Shown in pieces: positions 18,451-26,406 of a DNA stretch of 64,000 bases (the first letter of the stretch is position 1; every line of letters begins with the position of its first letter). Where the stretch lies: contig NZ_CP041203.1 of NCBI RefSeq assembly GCF_008033115.1, forward strand, positions 1 to 64,000, in the 5' to 3' direction. This DNA is from Cellulomonas sp. Y8 (GTDB taxonomy: Bacteria; Actinomycetota; Actinomycetes; Actinomycetales; Cellulomonadaceae). The notes beneath the pieces are model-generated. The model was not told the DNA's origin and ran no database searches. It worked only from the letters and a program-made list of their open reading frames with translations. Position numbers and translations under genes: made by a program.

Positions 18451-19128
18451 TCAGCTGCCGGCCGCCGCCGCGGCGGTCGTGGCCGCCATCACCGCGGACA
18501 TCGCCGCCGTGGACGCCGTGATCGCGTCCCGCACCGCCTTGGCCGCCCAGGTGCCCTCCGCCACCTCCTTGGCCCGGCGGCGCACGTCGCGGGCCGGCAC
18601 TCCCCCGCGGTCCACGGCCGACGGCGCCGCGCCCACCGCGTGAAGGAGCGCCACCAGGGCGCCGGTGCGCGGGTCGGGATCGAGCCCCTGCACGAGCACC
18701 GCGGTCAGACGCGCCCGGATCTCGTCCTCGTGGCGGCCGTCGGCCTCGGGCCAGCGCGTGCGGGGGAACAGGCCGAGCACCCGGTCGTCCTCCCGGCGCA
18801 GGACCCCGCGCTCCGCGAGCCGGGCGGTGAGCGCGTCCCGCGTTCCCTTGCCGAGCCGGGTCACCAGGTCGGAGGCGGCCCGCTCGCGCTCGGCGACCCG
18901 GCCGAGGGCGTCGGCCAGCACCGGGTCGGACACGACCGCGCCAGGCGCGACGTCGACCTTGGCGGACGACCACACGCTGGTGCGCTCCCGGACGTGGACG
19001 GCCTCGGCGAGGGCGAGCTCCAGCAGCAGCGCGCCGCCGAGCGCGACGTCGAGGTAGCTGGACGTGGGGGTGCCCTTCACGTCGTCCAGGAGCAGGAGCA
19101 GCAGGTCCTCGGCGATCAGCGTCGTCAC
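18451..19128 (-). CDS. GPP34 (GOLPH3/Vps74-like) family protein
   Basis: A 225-residue, mostly helical protein matching the GPP34 family. Family marks are TLIAEDLLLLLLDDVKGTP at the N-terminus, the alternating ALGGALLLELALAEAV, and LVTRLGKGTRDALTARLAERGVLRREDDRVLGLFPRTRWPE in the middle (a beta-hairpin region). In eukaryotes the family binds phosphatidylinositol-4-phosphate at the Golgi; bacterial members in actinobacteria have no assigned function but probably bind membranes. GTG start with leaderless promoter geometry. The C-terminal tail is Ala-rich. It stands alone, convergent with the peroxidase gene. Confidence 0.85.
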   Translation of the reverse strand: MTTLIAEDLLLLLLDDVKGTPTSSYLDVALGGALLLELALAEAVHVRERTSVWSSAKVDVAPGAVVSDPVLADALGRVAERERAASDLVTRLGKGTRDALTARLAERGVLRREDDRVLGLFPRTRWPEADGRHEDEIRARLTAVLVQGLDPDPRTGALVALLHAVGAAPSAVDRGGVPARDVRRRAKEVAEGTWAAKAVRDAITASTAAMSAVMAATTAAAAAGS

Positions 19129-19135
19129 GGGGCCG

Positions 19136-19141
19136 AGCCTA
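19136..19141 (-). promoter_or_regulatory. Leaderless -10 element of the GPP34 gene
   Basis: TAGGCT on the minus strand followed by 7 nt and the GTG at 19128. No ribosome site is present. Confidence 0.55.
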
Positions 19142-19249
19142 GCGACGGGGCACCGGGCGCACGCAGGGGCCCGAGCCGTGCCGCCGGCGACTGGCCCGGA
19201 GCCGTGCCGCCGGCGGGCGGCCGGAGCCGTACCGCCGTTGGGGGCCCCG

Positions 19250-22200
19250 TCACCCCGCCAGGTGCCCCCACCGCGCGGCGAGGTCGCGCCACGGCCCCAC
19301 CGCCACCACGGCGCCCTCCTCGAGCACGACGACCCGATCCGCCCGCGCCAGCGCGGCGCGCTTCGACGTCGCCCCGACCACCGTCGTGCCCCGCTCACGC
19401 AGCGCCGCCCACAGCTCGATCTCGGTGCTGGCGTCGAGGGCGCTGGACACGTCGTCGGCGAGCAGCAGCTGCGCGTCGGTGGCGAGCGCCCGTGCGAGGG
19501 CGAGCCGCTGCACCTGACCGCCCGACAGCCGCACACCGCGGTGCCCGACGAGCGCGTCCGGCCCGCCCGCCTCGGCGACGTCGGTCGCCATCCGCGCCGC
19601 GGCCAGCGGTCCGTCGACGGCGCGGTCGTGGTCGAGCCGCACGTTGTCGGCGAACGTCCCGGACAGCACCCGCGGCACCTGGGCGACGTGCGCCACGCGG
19701 CCCGGTCGGAGGAAGGCCTCGGCGTCCTCGACGTCGCTGCCGTTCCACCGGATCCGGCCGGTGTGCGCCATCAGCCCGGCGAGCGCCGACAGCAGGCTGG
19801 ACTTGCCCGCGCCGACCCGCCCGAGCAGCAGCACGAGCTCGCCGCGCGCGACCGTGAGGTCCACGTCGGCGACGCCGATCGTGCCGTCGTCGTGCACCGC
19901 GCCGACGCCGCGGAGCTCCAGGGTGTCGAGCCGGTCCCGCGCGTCGGGACCGGGCCGCGCCGCAGCACCGGTCGACAGGTCGACCCCGGGCGCCTCGGCC
20001 ACCAGGTCGGAGCCGCCTGCGAACGACGCGGTCGCCTGCTGCCAGGCCCGGGTGCCGGGCGCCTCGGTCACCACCGCGCCCGCGACGACGCCGAACCAGT
20101 TGAACCCGGCCACGGCGCCCGCGACCAGCAGCGTGCTCGCCAGGTCCCAGACGCCGGCGAGCAGCGCGCCCCAGGCCACGACCGCGCCGACCTGCACCAT
20201 GATGATCGGCACGCCGTCGAGGACCGCCTGGACCCGGTGCTCGAACACGGCGGCCTCGACGCGGCCGGCGTCGACCCGGCGCAGGTGCGCGTGCACCTCG
20301 GGCGTGCGGGCGGCGAGCTTGACCGTCCGGGCGGCGTCCAGCGCGGAGACCAGCGACCGCCCGAAGCCGGCGCGCGCGGCAGCGGACCGGGTGGCCGAGC
20401 GCCCCGCGACGCCGCGACCCGCGAGGGCGCAGACCGCGCTCACGACGAGGACCGCGAGCAGCACGGCGCCCGCGAGCAGCGACCAGCTCAGCACCGCCGT
20501 GACCGCCACCAGGACGAGACCGTTGACCAGGTCGACCCAGCGGTCCGCGTAGAGCACGAACCGGTCGGCGTCGAGCGCGCGGGCCACGACCTCGCCCGGC
20601 GGGGTCCGACGCAGCCGGTGCTGCCGGGTCTGGCCGACGAGCACCGACATCCGCACCCGGAGCAGCAGCTCGATCCACCACTTCGGGTACAGCCGGAACG
20701 CGAGCGAGCTGCACGGGGCGACGAGCAGCAGGGTCACGGCCAGCGCCACGACGAGGCCGGTGGTCCGCTCCCCCGCGCGCAGGCCCTCGACGGTGTGGCC
20801 CCACAGGTAGCCGGTCACCGCGCCCTGCGCGGCGAACAGGCTCGACAGCAGGAACAGCAGGCCGCCGAGCAGGCCCCACCGGGGCTTGGCCACCAGCGCG
20901 TGCGCGATCCCTCGGGCCAGGCTGGGGCCGGTGCCGGGGTCGCGCAGCGCGGGCGGCGGGCCGGTGCGCCGGCGGGCGCCGACCTCGGCCGCGCGCTCGT
21001 CGGCGTCCGCGGCCGGGGCGGTCGCGGCGACGTCGATCGTGTCCGCGTGCCCCTCGACCCGGCTCGCCTCGAGCAGCGACCGGAACGGCCCGTCGACCTT
21101 GGTCAGGGTCGCCCGGTCGCCCTGCTGCACGACCCGTCCGTGGTCGAGCACGACCACCTGGTCCGCGCGCTCGACGGTGCCGAGCCGGTGCGCCACGAGC
21201 ACGCCGGTCCGACCGCCGAGCAGCCGCTCCGACGCCGCGACGACACGCGCCTCGGTGAGCGGGTCCATGCGCGCCGTCGCCTCGTCCAGCACGACCACCT
21301 GCACGTCCCGCACCAGCAGCCGGGCGAACGCGACCAGCTGCTCCTCCCCCGCCGACAGCGAGGTCCCGCCGGGCCCGAGCAGCGTGTCGAGCCCGTCCGG
21401 CAGCCCGGCGACCCACTCGGCGAGGCGGAGCTCGCGCACCGCGCCCTCGACGTCGGCGCGGGGCACGTCGGCGAACAGCGCGATGTTCTCCGCGAGCGTC
21501 CCGGCGAGGATCTCCGTGCGCTGGGTGACCACGCCGACCGCGCCGCGCAGCGCCTGCAGGTCGAGGTCCCGCACGTCGACGCCGCCGAGCAGCACCGAGC
21601 CGGGCTCCGGCTCCACCGCCCGGGACAGCAGCGACGCCAGCGTCGACTTGCCCGAGCCGGTGCGGCCGACGAGCGCGACGGTCTGCCCCGCGGGCACGCG
21701 CAGGTCGACGCCGCGCAGGGCGAACGTGCCCTCGGCGTACGAGAAGTGCAGGTCGCGCAGCTCGAGGTCGAGCGGACCCTCGGGCACGGCGCGGCCGCCG
21801 GCCGGCTCGGGCTCGGTGTCGAGCAGCTCGCGGATGCGGACGATCGCGCCGATCCCCTCCTGCACGTCGGGCAGGTGCCGGGCGAGCTGGTCGAACTGGC
21901 CGACGAACGACGCGGTCACCAGGAACAGCGTCACGAGCTGCGCGACGGAGAGGTCGCCCGCGCCCGCGAGCACCACGCCGGCCACGACGACGCCGGCGAG
22001 CAGCGCGTGCAGCAGCGTCCCGGCCTTCGCGGTCATCCGGGTCTCGACCGCCAGGACGCGGTCCAGCATCCGGTGCACGACCGCGGACGCCTCGGCGAGG
22101 CGGCGGACGGCGAACGCCTGCCCGCGGCTGGTGCGCAGGTCGTCGCGGGCGGCGACCGCCTCCTCGAAGGCGGCGGCGTTGTCGGTCCAGGCGCGCTCCT

Positions 22201-22798
22201 CGACCACCTTGCGGCGCGCGATCTCCCCCAGCGACGGCCGCACGACCAGCACGGTGGCCCCGCCGAGCAGCGGGAACAGCACCCAGGCCGGCCACCAGGT
22301 GAGGCCGCCGACGATCCAGAGCGGCACGCAGCCGACGACGGTGCGGCCCAGCCCCCAGACCTGCCGGCGCACCAGCGTGCCCACCGCGTGCGTGTCGTCG
22401 TCGACCCGGTCGAGCACCTCGCCGACCGCCTGCTCCGAGAGCGTGCCGAGCGGCTGGTGCAGCGCCGCGCTCAGCAGGTCGCCGCGCAGCCGGCCCTCGG
22501 CGCGGTCGACGACGCCGGCCCACGCGACCTGCCCGACCGTGTCGACGAGCGCGGCGCCGACCAGGCACGCGGCGAGCAGCCACAGCCCCGCGGCCGTCGG
22601 GTGCTCGGCGAGGTCGCCGGCGACGACCGTGCCGAGCGCGGCGCCGACCGAGGCGATGGTCAGCGCGACGAGCGCGAGGCCGGCGACCGGACCCCGCAGG
22701 CGGCGCCAGTCGAGGCGGCGGGCGGGGTCGAGCGGCGCGCGCGAGGCCCGGTCGGCGGTGGCGTCGACCGAGGGCGGGGCGGTGGTGGTTCCGAGCAT
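19250..22798 (-). CDS. Single-chain (fused) heterodimer-type ABC exporter
   Basis: An 1182-residue protein with two complete TMD-NBD halves, each about 590 residues. The first NBD has Walker A GRTGSGKST, an altered signature LSAGEEQL and Walker B VVVLDEATARMD with the catalytic Glu. The second has GRVGAGKSS, a canonical LSGGQVQR and Walker B LLLADDVSSALD, where Asp replaces Glu. One composite site is therefore expected to be degenerate, as in heterodimeric exporters. A linker of about 60 polar residues joins the halves. Substrate unknown (peptide, lipid or drug). ATG at 22798 follows TAGGGT by 9 nt. The glyoxalase-like gene diverges from it. Confidence 0.88.
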   Translation of the reverse strand: MLGTTTAPPSVDATADRASRAPLDPARRLDWRRLRGPVAGLALVALTIASVGAALGTVVAGDLAEHPTAAGLWLLAACLVGAALVDTVGQVAWAGVVDRAEGRLRGDLLSAALHQPLGTLSEQAVGEVLDRVDDDTHAVGTLVRRQVWGLGRTVVGCVPLWIVGGLTWWPAWVLFPLLGGATVLVVRPSLGEIARRKVVEERAWTDNAAAFEEAVAARDDLRTSRGQAFAVRRLAEASAVVHRMLDRVLAVETRMTAKAGTLLHALLAGVVVAGVVLAGAGDLSVAQLVTLFLVTASFVGQFDQLARHLPDVQEGIGAIVRIRELLDTEPEPAGGRAVPEGPLDLELRDLHFSYAEGTFALRGVDLRVPAGQTVALVGRTGSGKSTLASLLSRAVEPEPGSVLLGGVDVRDLDLQALRGAVGVVTQRTEILAGTLAENIALFADVPRADVEGAVRELRLAEWVAGLPDGLDTLLGPGGTSLSAGEEQLVAFARLLVRDVQVVVLDEATARMDPLTEARVVAASERLLGGRTGVLVAHRLGTVERADQVVVLDHGRVVQQGDRATLTKVDGPFRSLLEASRVEGHADTIDVAATAPAADADERAAEVGARRRTGPPPALRDPGTGPSLARGIAHALVAKPRWGLLGGLLFLLSSLFAAQGAVTGYLWGHTVEGLRAGERTTGLVVALAVTLLLVAPCSSLAFRLYPKWWIELLLRVRMSVLVGQTRQHRLRRTPPGEVVARALDADRFVLYADRWVDLVNGLVLVAVTAVLSWSLLAGAVLLAVLVVSAVCALAGRGVAGRSATRSAAARAGFGRSLVSALDAARTVKLAARTPEVHAHLRRVDAGRVEAAVFEHRVQAVLDGVPIIMVQVGAVVAWGALLAGVWDLASTLLVAGAVAGFNWFGVVAGAVVTEAPGTRAWQQATASFAGGSDLVAEAPGVDLSTGAAARPGPDARDRLDTLELRGVGAVHDDGTIGVADVDLTVARGELVLLLGRVGAGKSSLLSALAGLMAHTGRIRWNGSDVEDAEAFLRPGRVAHVAQVPRVLSGTFADNVRLDHDRAVDGPLAAARMATDVAEAGGPDALVGHRGVRLSGGQVQRLALARALATDAQLLLADDVSSALDASTEIELWAALRERGTTVVGATSKRAALARADRVVVLEEGAVVAVGPWRDLAARWGHLAG

Positions 22799-22807
22799 CG
22801 TCCGTCG

Positions 22808-22813
22808 ACCCTA
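22808..22813 (-). promoter_or_regulatory. -10 element of the fused ABC exporter gene
   Basis: TAGGGT on the minus strand, 9 nt before the ATG at 22798; the expected transcript has a leader of only a few bases. Confidence 0.5.
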
Positions 22814-22872
22814 GGGCGACCCACCCACACGCCCGAAGCGCATTTCGCCGACAGGCGCCGCCCTGCCGCCGC

Positions 22873-22878
22873 TACGGT
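22873..22878 (+). promoter_or_regulatory. Leaderless -10 element of the glyoxalase-like gene
   Basis: TACGGT followed by 6 nt and the ATG at 22885; no ribosome site. Confidence 0.55.
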
Positions 22879-22884
22879 CGCCGC

Positions 22885-23640
22885 ATGATCACGTGGGCGA
22901 CGGCCTTTCCTCGACTCGACCGCGGCCGACTGGGACCGCACGCTCGCGTTCTGGCAGGCGGTCACCGCGACGACCCTGTCGTCGTTCCGGGGCCCGGACG
23001 ACGAGTTCGTCACGCTCGTCCCCGCCGACGGCGACGGGTTCCTGCGGGCGCAGCGGGTGCGGTCCGGCCCCCCGGCGGCACGCACCTGGATCTGCACGTG
23101 CCCGACGTCCGCGCCGCGGCCGACGACGCCGTGCGGCTCGGCGCGCGCGAGGTCGCCACCTCCGACGTCGTCGTGCTGGCGTCGCCCGGCGGCCTGCCGT
23201 TCTGCTTCGTCGACGCCTACCCCGCGCGCCGGCCCGCCGCGCCGGCGTGGCCGCACCCGGGCGGCGGCACGCACGCCAGCCTGGCCGACCAGCTCGCGAT
23301 CGACGTGCCGGCGGAGCACTGGGACGCCGAGCGGCGGTTCTGGGTGGCGCTCACCGGCTGGCCCGAGCAGCCGACCGCGCCCGGCGCGGCCCTCGTCCCC
23401 CTGCGGCGCCCCGACGGGCTGCCCCTGCGCCTGCTGCTGCAGCGCCTCGACGAGCCGGAGGGGGCCGTGCGCGCCCACCTCGACCTGGCCTGCGACGACC
23501 GCGCGGCCGAGACCGACCGGCACCTCGCTCTGGGCGCGCGCGTCGAGGCGGTGCGGGAGCGCTGGACGGTCCTCGTCGATCCCGCCGGGCGGCGGTACTG
23601 CCTCACCGACCGCCTCCCGGCCACGGGCGCCCTGCCCTGA
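22885..23640 (+). CDS. Tandem glyoxalase-like (VOC superfamily) protein, two frameshifts as sequenced
   Basis: About 251 residues forming two glyoxalase_6-type modules. As sequenced, the frame is wrong between two homopolymers. Removing one T from TTT at 22906-22908 gives AFLDSTAADWDRTLAFWQAV, and adding one C to the C6 run at 23068-23073 gives RVRSGPPGGTHLDLHVPDVR, after which the frame continues to the stop. The repaired protein has two VOC half-folds (residues about 5-115 and 130-245), with the second beginning at IDVPAEHWDAERRFWVALTGW. Members often act as dioxygenase-, lyase- or resistance-type proteins, but the function here is unknown. Confidence 0.75.
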   Translation: MITWATAFPRLDRGRLGPHARVLAGGHRDDPVVVPGPGRRVRHARPRRRRRVPAGAAGAVRPPGGTHLDLHVPDVRAAADDAVRLGAREVATSDVVVLASPGGLPFCFVDAYPARRPAAPAWPHPGGGTHASLADQLAIDVPAEHWDAERRFWVALTGWPEQPTAPGAALVPLRRPDGLPLRLLLQRLDEPEGAVRAHLDLACDDRAAETDRHLALGARVEAVRERWTVLVDPAGRRYCLTDRLPATGALP

Positions 23641-23672
23641 CCGTGCCCGCCGGCGCCGGCGCGGCCCTGATC

Positions 23673-23702
23673 ATCAAGGACTCTTGATCAAGATGTCTTG
23701 AT
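23673..23702 (+). promoter_or_regulatory. Double palindromic operator of the ArsR-type repressor
   Basis: Two perfect inverted repeats ATCAAG-N4-CTTGAT (23673-23688 and 23687-23702) overlap by 2 bp, so their centres are 14 bp apart. The pair covers the predicted -35 TTGATC (23684-23689), with -10 TAGGGT at 23708-23713 after an 18-bp spacer. A repressor dimer on each palindrome would block transcription of the regulator and exporter. Confidence 0.8.
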
Positions 23703-23713
23703 GGTTCTAGGGT
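23684..23713 (+). promoter_or_regulatory. Promoter of the regulator-exporter operon
   Basis: -35 TTGATC (23684-23689), 18-bp spacer, -10 TAGGGT (23708-23713), then 7 nt to the ATG at 23721. The mRNA is probably leaderless. Confidence 0.65.
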
Positions 23714-23720
23714 CCCGGAC

Positions 23721-24320
23721 ATGGACCCGCAGCCCGCAGCCGACCCCGCCCCGCGACCCGAGACGGACCCCGCGCGGATCCGGGCGCTGGCGCACCCGCT
23801 GCGGCTGCGCCTGCTCGACCTCCTCGACGCCGAGGGCGACCTCACCGCGACGCAGTGCGCCGCGCTCACCGGCGAGTCCGTCGCGAGCTGCTCCTTCCAC
23901 CTGCACACGCTCGCCCGGCACGGCTACGTCGAGGCGGCCCCGCCCCGCGGCCGCGAGCGGCCCTGGCGGTCGGTGCGCGAGCGCCCGAGCCGGTACGACC
24001 CGGAGCGGCCCGGCTCGCTGCGCGCCGTGGCCGAGGTCGCGCGGCTCACCCTGGACAAGGAGGCCGACCGGCTGCACCGGTGGCTCGACGCCGCACCCCG
24101 CGAGGCGGACGAGTGGCTGCTCGCCTCGGGGCTGCACTCGTCGTCGTTCTGGGCCACGAGCGACGAGCTCCGCGCCCTGTCCGCGGAGCTCGAGCGGCTG
24201 ACCGACCGGTTCGCCGGACGCTCGGACGACCCCGCCCTGCGTCCGCCCGGCGCCCGGCACGCCCGGTTCTTCGGCGCCGTCAGCGTCGACCCGGAGCGGG
24301 ACCCGGGGCCCGTGCGATGA
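23721..24320 (+). CDS. ArsR-type winged-helix transcriptional regulator
   Basis: A 199-residue DNA-binding protein with a helix_turn_helix_5/HTH_20-type winged helix at about residues 15-80: RIRALAHPLRLRLLDLLDAEGDLTATQCAALTGESVASCSFHLHTLARHGYVE. The C-terminal 110 residues are helical and may bind a ligand. Proteins of this kind usually repress a neighbouring drug exporter. The adjacent MFS gene overlaps it by 4 nt (ATGA), and a double palindrome covers the shared promoter, so autorepression relieved by an exported compound is the likely circuit. The Cys metal-binding motif of true ArsR sensors is absent. Confidence 0.85.
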   Translation: MDPQPAADPAPRPETDPARIRALAHPLRLRLLDLLDAEGDLTATQCAALTGESVASCSFHLHTLARHGYVEAAPPRGRERPWRSVRERPSRYDPERPGSLRAVAEVARLTLDKEADRLHRWLDAAPREADEWLLASGLHSSSFWATSDELRALSAELERLTDRFAGRSDDPALRPPGARHARFFGAVSVDPERDPGPVR

Positions 24321-25639
24321 CCGCGGGCGACGCCGTCGACCGGGCCGCGCGGCCGGAGACCCCGGGGCGCGCCGGCGAGGGGGCACCGCCGCGCGCCGGG
24401 CGGGGCGTGGCACCGGGCGACGGGGACCCGGCGGCGCGGGCCGACCCCCGCGCCGCGCTCCGCTCCCCCGCGTTCCGGCTGCTCACCGCCGTCTGGGTCG
24501 CCGCCAACCTCGCCGACTCCCTCCTCGCGCTCATCCTGGCCGTGTGGGTCAAGGACCTCACCGGGTCGGACGCGGCGGCGGGCCTCACGCTCGCCGCGTT
24601 CGGGCTCCCCGCGCTGGCCACCCCGCTGATCGGCCACCTGGTCGACCGGGTGCCGCGGCGGCGCGTCCTGGTCGTCGCCTACGCGGTCGGGGCCGCCGCG
24701 CTGCTGGTGCTGCTCCCCGTGCGCGGGGCCTCCGGCGCGTGGGTCGTCCTGGGCGTGACCGTGGTCTACGCGACCCTCGGCTACACGACCGGCGCGGCGC
24801 AGTCCGGGCTGCTGCGCGACCTGCTGCCCGACGGGGCGCTCGCGCCGGCGAACGGCCGCCTCACCGCCATCGACCAGTCGTTCCGGCTCGCGATGCCGGT
24901 CGTCGGCGCCGTGGTCTACGCCGCGGCCGGCCCGCGCCCGCTCGTGGTCGTCGCAGCGGCCGCGTTCGGTGCCTCGGCGCTGCTCGCCGCCCGCCTGCGC
25001 GTCCGGGAGACGCCACCCGCCCCCGGCATCGAGCCGTTCGCGCGGGCGGTGACCGCCGGCTTCCGGCACCTGCGGCGCACGCCGCCGCTGGGCCGGCTCG
25101 CCGTCACCCTCGGCATCGGGTTCGGCGTGACCGGCGCGATCAACGGCGCGGCGTTCGCGATCATCGACCGTGGCCTGGGTCTGCCTCCCGAGGCGCTCGG
25201 CCCGCTCACCAGCGCCCAGGCCGTCACGGCGGTGGTCGCGGGGCTGACCGCGGACCGGCTGATCGCCCGGTGGGGCGCCACGCGGCTCGTCGCGGTCGCG
25301 CTGCTGGTCGCCGCCGCCGGGGTCGTGCCGCTCGCCGGGTCGAGCCTGGTCGGCGTGGTGCTCGGGATGGGGGCGCTGGGCGCCGGCGTCACCTGGGCCG
25401 TCGTCGCGTTCGTCACCGAGCGCCAGCTGCGCACACCGCCGACGCTGCAGGGTCGGGTGCAGTCCGCCGGCGCGCTGCTGCTGAACGCCCCGCAGCTCGC
25501 GCTGGCGGTCGCGGCGGCGGCCGTCGTGGACGCGGTGGACCACCGCGTCGTCGTGCTGGCGTGCGCGGCGGGCCTGCTGGCCTCGGCGGCGCTGGCGGCG
25601 TCGGCCCGGCGCACGCCCGCGGCACCCGCCGCGGGCTGA
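24317..25639 (+). CDS. MFS transporter (probable drug exporter)
   Basis: A 440-residue major facilitator with a 50-residue polar N-terminal extension and about 12 transmembrane helices. Helix 1 begins at FRLLTAVWVAANLADSLLALILAVWV, and the loop 2-3 motif reads GHLVDRVPRRRVLVVAYAVG, a variant of the MFS motif A. It resembles the MFS_3/enterobactin-exporter-like families. It overlaps the ArsR-type gene in an ATGA and shares its operator. The cargo cannot be read from the sequence. It is convergent with the two-component regulator gene, separated by the repeat cluster at 25653-25726. Confidence 0.85.
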   Translation: MTAGDAVDRAARPETPGRAGEGAPPRAGRGVAPGDGDPAARADPRAALRSPAFRLLTAVWVAANLADSLLALILAVWVKDLTGSDAAAGLTLAAFGLPALATPLIGHLVDRVPRRRVLVVAYAVGAAALLVLLPVRGASGAWVVLGVTVVYATLGYTTGAAQSGLLRDLLPDGALAPANGRLTAIDQSFRLAMPVVGAVVYAAAGPRPLVVVAAAAFGASALLAARLRVRETPPAPGIEPFARAVTAGFRHLRRTPPLGRLAVTLGIGFGVTGAINGAAFAIIDRGLGLPPEALGPLTSAQAVTAVVAGLTADRLIARWGATRLVAVALLVAAAGVVPLAGSSLVGVVLGMGALGAGVTWAVVAFVTERQLRTPPTLQGRVQSAGALLLNAPQLALAVAAAAVVDAVDHRVVVLACAAGLLASAALAASARRTPAAPAAG

Positions 25640-25652
25640 CCGGGCGCGGGGT

Positions 25653-25726
25653 CGCCGAGCGCGGTCGTCCGCGCCGAGCGCGGTCGTCCCGGCTGCCGCG
25701 GTCGGCGGGAACCACCGCGCTCGGCG
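25653..25726. repeat. Intergenic repeat cluster between convergent genes (second locus)
   Basis: Two identical 18-bp direct copies (CGCCGAGCGCGGTCGTCC at 25653-25670 and 25672-25689) and one inverted copy at 25708-25726 (reverse complement begins CGCCGAGCGCGGTGG). The unit is related to that at 18353-18422. The inverted arms could form a hairpin serving both converging genes. Confidence 0.6.
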
Positions 25727-25773
25727 CCAGCCACCGCGCGGGGCGGCTTGGGGGACCGAGCCGGCGGGCGGCG

Positions 25774-26406
25774 TCACGACTCCGGCAGGTGCTCCCGCGC
25801 CCAGAGCGCCGCGCTGGTCCGGTCCGCCACGCCGAGCAGGCGGAACACGTGCCCGACGTGCACCTTGACCGTGCGCTCCGCGATGCCGAGCTCCCGCCCG
25901 ATCTGCTTGTTCGCCAGCCCGCGCGCGAGCAGCCGCAGCACGTCGCGCTCCCGCGCGCTGAGCCGGTCCGCCGGGCGCGGGGCCGTGGCGGAGGGCAGCA
26001 GCGCGCCGGCCACGCGCGGGTCGAGCGGGGCGTACCCCCGGGCGGCGGACCGCACGGCCGCGACCAGCTCCTCCGGCTCGCAGTCCTTGAGCAGGTAGCC
26101 GACCGCCCCCGCGCCGACCGCCGCCGAGACGCGGTCGTGGTCGGAGAACGACGTCAGCACGACGACGCGGGTCGCCGGCCGCGCCGCCAGGACCTGGCGG
26201 GTCGCCTCGACGCCGTCGGTCCCGGGCATCGACAGGTCCATGAGGATCACGTCGGGCGCCAGGTCGGCCGCCAGCGCGACGGCCGCGGCGCCGTCGGCGG
26301 CCTGGCCCACGACCCGCATCCCGTCCGCCGCGTCGACCAGCCCGGCCAGCCCGGACCGGACCAGGTGGTGGTCGTCCGCCAGCAGCACCGTGATGTCCTC
26401 GGTCAT
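25774..26406 (-). CDS. NarL/LuxR-family response regulator
   Basis: A 210-residue regulator. The receiver domain has the acidic pair in VLLADDHHLVRSGL, the phosphoacceptor Asp57 in VILMDLSMPG, a switch Thr/Ser in VVVLTSFSDHD, and Lys in GYLLKDCEPEEL. The GerE/LuxR helix-turn-helix follows from about residue 145: LSARERDVLRLLARGLANKQIGRELGIAERTVKVHVGHVFRLLGV. It overlaps the sensor-kinase gene by 4 nt (ATGA) and is the second gene of the pair, so it is probably phosphorylated by that kinase. Target genes are not evident; the adjacent secreted repeat protein is a candidate. Confidence 0.93.
   Translation of the reverse strand: MTEDITVLLADDHHLVRSGLAGLVDAADGMRVVGQAADGAAAVALAADLAPDVILMDLSMPGTDGVEATRQVLAARPATRVVVLTSFSDHDRVSAAVGAGAVGYLLKDCEPEELVAAVRSAARGYAPLDPRVAGALLPSATAPRPADRLSARERDVLRLLARGLANKQIGRELGIAERTVKVHVGHVFRLLGVADRTSAALWAREHLPES

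Noticed and set aside
19064..22888. A 1274-codon plus-strand frame antisense to the fused ABC exporter
   Set aside because: The minus strand has two complete ABC NBDs; the plus-strand product is compositional noise.
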